Assembly: GCF_905221025.1 (NCBI RefSeq)
Contig: NZ_CAJNBL010000026.1
Location: 1 to 64,000 of the forward strand
DNA length: 64,000 nucleotides
DNA from: Candidatus Nitrotoga fabula
GTDB taxonomy: Bacteria; Pseudomonadota; Gammaproteobacteria; Burkholderiales; Gallionellaceae
Direction of reading: 5' to 3'
Shown: positions 40,152-48,327 of the stretch, piece after piece
How positions within the stretch are numbered: the first letter of the stretch is position 1
How the letters are laid out: every line of letters starts with the position of its first letter
Notes under the pieces: generated by a model
What the model was told of the DNA's origin: nothing
What the model saw: only the letters and a program-made list of their open reading frames with translations
Database searches by the model: none
Position numbers and translations under genes: made by a program

Positions 40152-40760
40152 AGGTCTATCATGTTGAATAAGTCACTATGTAAAATGGATTCTACCAATT
40201 AAAACCCCATGCAGTAATCCAGCGCAGGAGGAATTCTGGTTACATACAATTCGTTGTATACCTCTTTATGCAAAACAAATACAGGACTGGTCTCCTGGTA
40301 TCCACATTTCTTTGCATGCATGATCCCATCGATTTCTTGACACATCATCGTACTTCTTTATCTTATGATTAAGTTATATACCTAATTTTAAACAGTAATA
40401 AAAAAACAACATCACAGACGGAAAGCCGTTCTTTCCGGTAATTGTGCGACCTACCCTGCCATTGCATGCAGAGCAACCCAGTAATCTCCCGATTCTTGAT
40501 AAGAAACTGATCAAAATTACAATATATTTTTGTACGCATCGGGCAGGCGTATCTTCATGAATGGAAAAGCAAGCCCAAAAAACGGGAAACATTCCCGATT
40601 CCCGCCCGACTCAATAATCCAGTCAAACAACATTGCATCCGATGAAGCACACGGATTACAGGAAATGCTTTGTCATATAAAGCATTTATTGGTTCCATCC
40701 TGTTTCCAGTAATCTAATTCGGTTTAAATCAGTTCAACTTAGGGTGCAGAAAACGAACCA
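40152..40760. other. Intergenic region upstream of psiE
   Basis: About 600 bp with no gene I can support; frames on both strands are short and overlap one another. A small hairpin (CGGGAA/TTCCCG, about 40583-40597) is the only structure noted. Confidence 0.5.
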
Positions 40761-41645
40761 TCACGCTTCCATCAGCAATTTCGCAGCCTCATGATATTTT
40801 TCTGCTGTTTTTTCAATCACATCAACCGGAATATCCGGCGCCGGAATTTTCTTGTTCCAGGCAGAAGATTCCAGCCAGTCACGTACAAACTGCTTGTCGA
40901 AACTGGGAGGGTTACTACCAACTTTATATTGATCCGCTGGCCAGAATCTCGAAGAATCAGGTGTCAATACTTCATCTATCAAATACATTTTTCCTGATGA
41001 ATCCACACCAAATTCAAATTTGGTATCTGCAATAATCACCCCCTTGGTAGCCGCATATTCCGCAGCCTGGGTATACAAAGTCAATGCTGCGTAACGTACT
41101 GCATTGGCACGCGGAGTACCTAACAATTTGACCGCCTGTTCAAAGGTAATGTTTTCATCATGTTCCCCGACCGCTGCCTTGGTTGATGGCGTGAAAATCG
41201 GTTGCGGAAGTTTTTGTGCTTCCTGTAAATCAGCAGGCAGTTTAATACCGCATACCATGCCTGTATTCTGGTACTCCTTCCATGCCGAACCGGACAGATA
41301 TCCACGAACAATCGCTTCAATGGGAACTGGCCTCAATCGTCTTACCACAAAAGACCGGCCAGCTATCTGTGCCCGTTCTTCATCAGAAGCAACCACTGAT
41401 TCCGGTCTGATACCAGTAAGATGATTCGGGAGAACCCGACCAAGCTTATCAAACCAAAAATCAGACAGCGCAGTGAGTATTTCTCCCTTCCCTGGCACTG
41501 GAGTAGGCAAAATAACATCAAAAGCCGACAGGCGGTCAGTTTGCACTATGAGCAGACGATCTTCATCCACTTCGTAAATATCACGAACCTTGCCTCGGTG
41601 CAGTAATGGCAAACTGGTCAGGTTTGATTCAAATAATACGGACAT
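40761..41645 (-). CDS. purC: SAICAR synthetase PurC
   Basis: 294 residues, the longer bacterial/yeast-like form. It joins CAIR and aspartate in purine synthesis. [56 protein letters not shown] and DTKFEFGVD are family blocks. It lies 9 bp downstream of purE, so the two are co-transcribed and catalyse adjacent steps. Confidence 0.97.
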   Translation of the reverse strand: MSVLFESNLTSLPLLHRGKVRDIYEVDEDRLLIVQTDRLSAFDVILPTPVPGKGEILTALSDFWFDKLGRVLPNHLTGIRPESVVASDEERAQIAGRSFVVRRLRPVPIEAIVRGYLSGSAWKEYQNTGMVCGIKLPADLQEAQKLPQPIFTPSTKAAVGEHDENITFEQAVKLLGTPRANAVRYAALTLYTQAAEYAATKGVIIADTKFEFGVDSSGKMYLIDEVLTPDSSRFWPADQYKVGSNPPSFDKQFVRDWLESSAWNKKIPAPDIPVDVIEKTAEKYHEAAKLLMEA

Positions 41646-41654
41646 GGCATTTTC

Positions 41655-42155
41655 CTATTCTGACTTTAATGATGGAAGCTTAGCCGCAGCAATCGCTTCC
41701 GCCTGTTGTTTACGAAATTCATCCAGTCGGTCAGCCAGTTGCACATCATTCATTGCAAGCATGGAAACGGCAAACAAACCGGCATTGGCAGCACCGGCTT
41801 CACCAATTGCAAACGTAGCCACCGGGATACCCTTGGGCATTTGCACAATGGATAGCAATGAATCTATACCCTTGAGATATTTGGAAGGAATGGGAATACC
41901 CAGTACAGGCAAGGTCGTTTGGGAGGCAATCACTCCTGCAAGATGCGCAGCCCCTCCTGCACCCGCAATGAAACACCGTACCCCCTGTTCGCACATTTCC
42001 CGAACGTAATTTACCAGAAGGTCTGGTGAACGATGTGCAGAAATTACCCGTGCATCATACGAAATTCCAAAATCCTGCAAGGAACGTGCAGCATGCTGCA
42101 TGATTTCCCAGTCATTTGCACTGCCCATCAAAATGGCAACCAGCGGCTTATCCAT
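41655..42155 (-). CDS. purE: N5-carboxyaminoimidazole ribonucleotide mutase PurE
   Basis: 166 residues, class I PurE. It isomerises N5-CAIR to CAIR. ILMGSANDWEIMQHAARSL, then VISAHRSPD with the active-site His, and GAGGAAHLAGVIAS are diagnostic. It is the first gene of purE-purC. A purK is not in the window. Confidence 0.97.
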   Translation of the reverse strand: MDKPLVAILMGSANDWEIMQHAARSLQDFGISYDARVISAHRSPDLLVNYVREMCEQGVRCFIAGAGGAAHLAGVIASQTTLPVLGIPIPSKYLKGIDSLLSIVQMPKGIPVATFAIGEAGAANAGLFAVSMLAMNDVQLADRLDEFRKQQAEAIAAAKLPSLKSE

Positions 42156-42776
42156 GTGTTTCCTTCTTTTAAAAAACAGTTAATCGGTTTACTACCTGTA
42201 CAATCGCAGTGACTAAAAAATAATTAATTTTCCACATCAGGAACTGCGATTTATCAGCAAAAATCGCAAAATTTCCAACGAATTCGTCCACTCAAATTTC
42301 TAGTCAGCATAGACCCGCCCGGCCTGACTAGCATTCACCATTTGCATGGCACCTGACGTGGACCGCTTCTGGGGTTGACCGGTTTAAACATGGGATCACA
42401 GGATAAAAACAGAGGATTCATGACCACAGCAATGACGCATATTTGCCAGAAATCACTCCGGATCCACTTAACAAATATAAAATTAATGCCTCAAATATAC
42501 CGGTGCAGCAAAATGCGCGCTCATATCCGAGGTACTTATAAGTTAGGCATGCTGTCAGTAAAAATATTTTCCAATGAATTAAACCAAGACTTAGTTCAAT
42601 GTCGCATGAAAATCATCACCATGTTTCACACGTCAGCCATCTCTTAAAATATTAAAAATTCGCTTTATGTAAGCAACATCCAATATACCTCACGGATTCT
42701 GCGGCACCAGATCCAGAACATGCTACGGGGATCAGCCTGAACATTACTGCAATCCCAGGCACCCTGATGATTTGTG
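42156..42776. other. Intergenic region between purE and the Cache-domain gene
   Basis: A 90-codon plus-strand frame at 42375-42647 has neither a ribosome site nor a recognisable composition, so I leave it out. Nothing else is seen in about 620 bp. Confidence 0.5.
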
Positions 42777-43274
42777 TTATTTTTTAAATCCTATCAGATA
42801 GATCCCAATGACCCTGCCACCTTTTTCTATAATCGGGTCGTAGCACGTATAATAAGATTTACCCAGGATATCGATATCCCCACAGTAAACCTCACCATTC
42901 ATTACGGCTTCATAGGCTTTATTATGAGCCAGCTTCGTTCCAACCCCACGTACCCCCTTGGGCGTTAGAACATTAGTACTAACACGAATGAAATCAGTAT
43001 TTTCTTTTACGAAAACGGTCGCATAAGCACCGGAAACCCTTTTAATTTCATCTACGACCGTGAAATTGTTATTGATTTTCTGATTCCCGAAATAGATAAC
43101 CGGGGCCATCACATTCCCAGATTTTTCAACTCCCTGAATCCTGGGCTCCCCCATCTTAACAAATTTTTGCTTGAGCTCCTCGACCGTTTTCCTGGGATCA
43201 TTCTTACCCGAATCATTTGCGCTCGCTGTACCAATAAATAACAATGATGCAATTAACACTATAATTTTATTCAT
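42777..43274 (-). CDS. Secreted single-Cache-domain protein
   Basis: 165 residues from the ATG at 43274, preceded by AAGGA. A signal peptide (MNKIIVLIASLLFIGTASA) leads to one Cache-type sensory domain: VFVKENTDFIRVSTNVLTPKGVRGVGTKL, then YEAVMNGEVYCGDIDILGKSYYTCYDPI and GGRVIGIYLIGFKK. This arrangement resembles the Cache3/Cache2 fusions of chemoreceptors. No membrane anchor, kinase or methyl-accepting region follows, so it is a free periplasmic ligand-binding domain. It must work through a partner or as a scavenger. The gene stands alone beside the carbon-uptake locus. Confidence 0.8.
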   Translation of the reverse strand: MNKIIVLIASLLFIGTASANDSGKNDPRKTVEELKQKFVKMGEPRIQGVEKSGNVMAPVIYFGNQKINNNFTVVDEIKRVSGAYATVFVKENTDFIRVSTNVLTPKGVRGVGTKLAHNKAYEAVMNGEVYCGDIDILGKSYYTCYDPIIEKGGRVIGIYLIGFKK

Positions 43275-44016
43275 AAATATGTGTCCTTTTTGAAACATCC
43301 AAATATCCAGTTATCAACATCCATCCTGATCAGATTCCAAATTTCAAGTCTCTCTAGAGAGCATATTAACAAATATTCTTCTACAAAAGTACCCTGGGTA
43401 GCGACTGCACTTTAACGTTATTCTATCAATTCAACCTTGCCAGAAATTGCTATTTCTTAATGATTATATATTAATATCAATAGGTTATACATTCAAGCAT
43501 GACAAAAAATTTTTAGAATGCCGAGATGTACACCTCAAAAAACCACACTAATTTCTGATCGAATGCGGTAACAATTTTATTGCATCCAGTAAATTTTAAA
43601 AACCACATTTCTTACCTCAGCATCCCTATAGCTTGTAAACCCCTTAAAATACATGCACCACATAACTATTCGATCCATCAAACAACAGCCCTGGCAAAGA
43701 ATATATAAAGCAGCAAACCAGACTACCCAAGCAAAAACGGGAAACTCTTTAAAAGAATACGGCACGCAAGACAACTATTTGTTGTCAATCAAAATAACCC
43801 GAAAATCATTTTGAAGCATGCCGACATCAAGCAACACTTCTGTAAATATCAAAGTGTCATAATGATTTCATTCAGAATCGGTTTGCAGAAATCTACAACT
43901 TCCGGGTATTTTTCCAAAATTTGCAGTATGCCTGAAAGCAATATGCTTATTTGGATTAACCCGGGGTTTTGAAAAACCCAGAACTTAATAATTTTCTGAA
44001 TTTATGTACTACTGGA
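43275..44016. other. AT-rich intergenic region before the Cache gene
   Basis: About 740 bp hold no supported gene; a 65-codon frame at 43577-43774 (minus) is not convincing. A tight repeat GGGTTTT/AAAACCC lies near 43964-43979, just past the end of the SulP-fusion gene, without a T-run. Confidence 0.5.
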
Positions 44017-46179
44017 TCACGATTTGCTTTTTTGATGATGCTTCATGAAATCCGCCTGCTGCAATTTCACAAGCGCATGAATATCTTCCCCAACAGGCTG
44101 GTATAGCGGCCGAACTTTTTTCACAACTATGCTGTTCGCCTCTTTAACATCCTCCATTCGCAACGCGGCTAATGCTGGCTTCAGACCCTCGTTGACAAAA
44201 CGATTCCGGTTATAAGCAAATTTTTCAGCAAGATTTCTTTCAGCAGGCGTAAGATGGTTTGCGAGATACGCATTCCAAGTTTTCTCTATCTCCATAATAT
44301 TCTCTTCAACCTGAGACACATTATGGCTGATAATTTCGGGCGTTGGAGTAACCAATGTTGCAGCAAGGGCAAGGCGGTTTTCCAGTAATAACACTTCAAT
44401 ATGCGCTACCTGTTCAAGTGGAATTGCCGAATCCTGCTGAACAATTTCCTGATCCGCTTTACTCATCCCGACGATCAGCAACGGTAAGGTACACAGCATC
44501 CCAAACAAAACCATCAACTGAGCGCGTCCGAAACCATTTACTATTAAAGGGCCGCGGACAACCGAAACAGAATCCTCTATAAAGGGTTTATATTCCTTGC
44601 TTATTTTACGCCCTGCCAGCGGATGATTGGAAAAAGGCTGGAATTTATCAAAGCCATTTATGATCACTGTACCGCCTGAATGAGCATACTCCTCTTCAAA
44701 ATGCTTGAGAAACTCCATGAAAGAATGATCAACCAGCCTGGCCCTGGAAAAATCCAGTTCCACTTTTTTCCCGGATTTGAATTGGTTAAATGCCTTTTTA
44801 AAACCCATCAGATTGGAAAAAATCGCAGCATCTTGGATAGATAATTTATATCCATCATTATTTTCTTTTAATGCATACCGTGCCTTGAACATGCCGCGCA
44901 GGGAGGCTCCGTTTACTAAATGGAAGAAAAATTTAACAAGAATGCCTGAAGCCACTCCGATCAACAAGTCCGTAGCGATCGTTGCAGCAATCGTAACCAG
45001 AAAAATTACCAGTTGCTCACTACCGATTTTATAAGTTTTATAAAACAAGGAAGGAGATGCAAGGACATAACCGACAAATATCAACATGGCAGCCAGTGCA
45101 GCATTCGGGATCATTTCAATCACGGGGATAATCAAAAGCATTGCGAGCAGCAAAAAGAAACCATGAAAGAAATTAGCCCAGGCAGTTCGACCCCCAAAAC
45201 GGGTATTGGCTGTGCTACGCGCTACCTCGGCTATCATCGGAAGCCCGCCCAGCAATCCAGAAATTGCATTTCCTGCGCCTACCGCAGTTAAATCCTTATT
45301 GAAATCCGACTGGCGTTTCCATGGATCCAAACCATCTATGGCCTTTACCGTTAGTATCGACTCCAGACTGCCAACCACCAGGAACATGAACACATACTTC
45401 CAGAAAACAAAGCTGTTAATTGCGGAAAAATCTGCGTTATATCCTATTGAACTCCAGAAATCACCGATATGAACCAGTATATGTCCCGGTTGAGTTGTCT
45501 TAAAGTCCATGATCAGTGACGCCGGAATTGCCAGCAGCAATACAAGCATTGGCGCCGGAATTTTCTTCAGAAGATCGCTTCTTATTTTTGGCATGCTGAA
45601 CAAAATGATCAAACTAGCCATACCAATCAGTGCAACCGGCTGGTTGGCCTGCATGACAGAATCCGGAATACGCCCTAAAAGACCCACCGGATCCAGCCCT
45701 TTTAGTGTGGCAGGATCAATACCCAGCAAAATATGGATTTGCTTGGAGAAAATAATGATCCCGATTGCAGCCAGCATTCCATGCACGGCTGAGTGCGGAA
45801 TAAAATCACTCAGCGAGCCTGCTTTCAGAAACCCCAGAACAATTTGAATCCAAGAAGCCACTACAATTGCACCCAAAGCCAGGTGCCATCCTTCTATTCC
45901 CCCACCCAATTCAGTCACACAGCCGGCACAGATTGTTATCAGACCAGCCGCAGGGCCTTTAATGGTCAATCGCGACCCGGCAAAAAAACTGACAAAAATC
46001 CCGCCAATCATGGCGGTTAACACCCCCATCGCAGGCGGAAATTCGCTGGCCTTTGCAATACCCAGACTGAGTGGCAAGGCCAGTAGGAACACAAGGAAGC
46101 CTGCTATAAAATCGGATCGAAAATTTTCTTTTAATCCGGCAATACCGTCTTTGGGTATAAATGATTGACTGACACTCAT
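44017..46179 (-). CDS. SulP-STAS transporter fused to a chemoreceptor-type four-helix sensor domain
   Basis: 720 residues in three parts. Residues 1-430 are a SulP permease (FIAGFLVFLLALPLSLGIAKASEFPP, SLESILTVKAIDGLDPWKR, ARSTANTRFGGRTAW). About 440-545 are a STAS domain (VELDFSRARLVDHSFMEFL). Residues 552-573 are one extra membrane helix, and 576-720 match the ligand-binding four-helix bundle of Tar-like chemoreceptors (VAHIEVLLLENRLALAATLV, VEENIMEIEKTWNAYL, LTPAERNLAEKFAYNRNRFV, VKKVRPLYQPVGEDI). No second helix, HAMP or signalling domain follows, so the bundle should lie in the periplasm at the C-terminus. It lies downstream of dabA-dabB on the same strand (258 bp). Bicarbonate is the likely cargo by context. 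Confidence 0.85.
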   Translation of the reverse strand: MSVSQSFIPKDGIAGLKENFRSDFIAGFLVFLLALPLSLGIAKASEFPPAMGVLTAMIGGIFVSFFAGSRLTIKGPAAGLITICAGCVTELGGGIEGWHLALGAIVVASWIQIVLGFLKAGSLSDFIPHSAVHGMLAAIGIIIFSKQIHILLGIDPATLKGLDPVGLLGRIPDSVMQANQPVALIGMASLIILFSMPKIRSDLLKKIPAPMLVLLLAIPASLIMDFKTTQPGHILVHIGDFWSSIGYNADFSAINSFVFWKYVFMFLVVGSLESILTVKAIDGLDPWKRQSDFNKDLTAVGAGNAISGLLGGLPMIAEVARSTANTRFGGRTAWANFFHGFFLLLAMLLIIPVIEMIPNAALAAMLIFVGYVLASPSLFYKTYKIGSEQLVIFLVTIAATIATDLLIGVASGILVKFFFHLVNGASLRGMFKARYALKENNDGYKLSIQDAAIFSNLMGFKKAFNQFKSGKKVELDFSRARLVDHSFMEFLKHFEEEYAHSGGTVIINGFDKFQPFSNHPLAGRKISKEYKPFIEDSVSVVRGPLIVNGFGRAQLMVLFGMLCTLPLLIVGMSKADQEIVQQDSAIPLEQVAHIEVLLLENRLALAATLVTPTPEIISHNVSQVEENIMEIEKTWNAYLANHLTPAERNLAEKFAYNRNRFVNEGLKPALAALRMEDVKEANSIVVKKVRPLYQPVGEDIHALVKLQQADFMKHHQKSKS

Positions 46180-46437
46180 AATTTGACGCTCCTATCGAAT
46201 GGACAGAAAATTTCCTGTTTTATAAAAACCTGGTTGTCATGATTAAAAATCATCATCGGTAACCCATACTCAGACGGCCGGATAATCAAGCGCCGATAGA
46301 AAATCCGGGTTGTCCGTCCATGCATCTGAAGCCCAGCTACCGATAATTCTTAATTTGTTATATAAATCAATTTTCTACACAACGTTTAATCCACAGAAAT
46401 TTCTTAACCGTCCACTTCAACGATTGTTCATTGCCCA

Positions 46438-48318
46438 TTAGGCAGATTTATTCGGGGTTGCGTGATACGTCTTCACATGAGGCCCCAGGAAAATTCTGGC
46501 GTATATCCTGATCAATGAAATCCCAGACATGACATAACTTAAAGCAGTGAAGATAATCAGACTGGCCTGATCCTTATGAATATGGGTCAATATCAATTCC
46601 ACCCCAATAAACGTTGGGGTCATCGGGAACGCCATAAGACCCAGACAAGCCAGCATGAAAATAAATGCCAATTTCGGATATTCGTAGGAATGCCCCTGAA
46701 AGCGACTCAAACTTATATCCTGTTCACGAGATTTAAGTTCATTCAGGCAGGCATAGCCCAGCACACCCGAAATGATTACTCCGCTGAGATAAAGGATAAT
46801 TTCATTGGTATTGATATCCCCGTTCAGCGAGATGGCAAGGGTTCTATAGAGATGCATCACAATGACCAGAACCCAGCTTAAGAGAACATCCTTTCTTTCT
46901 GAAAAAGATTTCAACAGCATTGCCAAGCCTGCAAATGCGAACAATACGGGCAGATATTTGCATATTTCCGGATGAATCAGGCTCTGATTGAAAAGACACA
47001 TCAGACCAACCGAAAAAATCACGGCTGACAGGACAATAACGCTTTTCCCCGATAATACATTCAGCTTTCTTCCACACCACTTAAGGGGATTCCAGAAAAA
47101 ACGGTAGACGAAATTATCCAGATGAAATTCTTTCAGACATAACAAATAGATCGAGTACTCGAGCTTCTTGAATACCGATTTTTTATCGACATAGTGAAGC
47201 GGAACAAAATTGAAAAACTGTTCTCGGATCATGTAACTGACAGCAGAAGGGGAAACCAGCAGCTGATAGGTCCTTAAAAAAGCGTTTCCAGCAAAATGAA
47301 TCAGCGCAAGCGCGTGGTAGCCCAAAGCAATTTCAATGAAAATAATCCCGATTTGCGCAATCGAAGCATAGGCGATTTGCGTTTTAATGGAAGACTGGAC
47401 CCGGGCAATCCCTGTTGCCACGATACTGGTAAGCAGCCCTACGATTACCACCGTCGTTACCATTGAAGAAATATTTTCCCAGAATGGATACGTCCTTAAT
47501 AAAAGAAACACACCCAAATGGACGGAAAGTGAGCCATAAAAAATTGCACTGGATGGCGTGGGTCCTTCCATTGCTCTCGGCACCCATGAAGAAAAGGGAA
47601 GCTGACCTGATTTCACCGCAGCCGCAAGCAGTATCAACAGTGAAATCAACACTCCAAAAAGCGGATGGTTCTGAAGATGCTCACTAATAAACTGTTTATC
47701 CGCCAGCTCTGTAAAAGTAATATTTTTGTGCCACAGATAATGATTCATCCACATCACGATAAGCAAACTCATGTCCGCTATGCGAAATACCGTGAAAACC
47801 TTGAGCGCATTCTTGACAGGTAAATATCTGTCCCGGTAAAACCCGATCAGCAGGAAGGAAGAGAGGCCCAGTATTTCCCATCCGACGAAAAGGGTTTCAA
47901 AGTTCCCTGAAAATATAATGATGTTATAACCAACATAAAAGAAGAGGATGATGTTAAAGAAACGCTTGTAACCACTTTCACGGTGAAGATACCAGCGGCA
48001 ATATTGCGCGATCAGGAATGTCAGGACTGCACCCACAAACAGATATACCGCGCTGATCCGGTCAAAGTAAAATGAAACCAGAAACTGGTAATCTTTTGTA
48101 TTAAACAGAACGATGCCGGTTTTCTCCAGCACTGGATGACCATGGGACAACCATATGGCCAAAAAAACCAGAACAATCAGTAAATGGCTGCCAATCGTGC
48201 AAAAAACTGTCCGTGAAACGGCATTCTCCATTTTTTCCGGAATACACAGACTTAACAGAAACCCTGCCAAAGGAATCAATATAAAGAATTGCAGCATTGA
48301 AGTAAGGTAAGGAATCAT
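46438..48318 (-). CDS. dabB: DabB, membrane subunit of the DIC (CO2/bicarbonate) pump
   Basis: 626 residues with about 14-16 helices, homologous to NuoL/MrpA antiporter-type subunits. WEILGLSSFLLIGFYRDR and the proton-channel segment AAVKSGQLPFSSWVPRAMEGPTPSSAI with its conserved Lys are typical. DabB is thought to channel protons or sodium ions to drive DabA. There are no complex I genes nearby, and the DUF2309 gene dabA ends 9 bp upstream. That pairing makes DabB rather than NuoL the right call. Confidence 0.93.
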   Translation of the reverse strand: MIPYLTSMLQFFILIPLAGFLLSLCIPEKMENAVSRTVFCTIGSHLLIVLVFLAIWLSHGHPVLEKTGIVLFNTKDYQFLVSFYFDRISAVYLFVGAVLTFLIAQYCRWYLHRESGYKRFFNIILFFYVGYNIIIFSGNFETLFVGWEILGLSSFLLIGFYRDRYLPVKNALKVFTVFRIADMSLLIVMWMNHYLWHKNITFTELADKQFISEHLQNHPLFGVLISLLILLAAAVKSGQLPFSSWVPRAMEGPTPSSAIFYGSLSVHLGVFLLLRTYPFWENISSMVTTVVIVGLLTSIVATGIARVQSSIKTQIAYASIAQIGIIFIEIALGYHALALIHFAGNAFLRTYQLLVSPSAVSYMIREQFFNFVPLHYVDKKSVFKKLEYSIYLLCLKEFHLDNFVYRFFWNPLKWCGRKLNVLSGKSVIVLSAVIFSVGLMCLFNQSLIHPEICKYLPVLFAFAGLAMLLKSFSERKDVLLSWVLVIVMHLYRTLAISLNGDINTNEIILYLSGVIISGVLGYACLNELKSREQDISLSRFQGHSYEYPKLAFIFMLACLGLMAFPMTPTFIGVELILTHIHKDQASLIIFTALSYVMSGISLIRIYARIFLGPHVKTYHATPNKSA

Positions 48319-48327
48319 TTTTTTATG

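Noticed and set aside
42375-42647. 90-codon open frame
   Set aside because: No ribosome site, no recognisable domain, and unusual composition in an otherwise empty AT-rich gap.
46438-48318. NuoL of respiratory complex I
   Set aside because: No other nuo gene is present, and the DUF2309 partner directly upstream identifies it as DabB.
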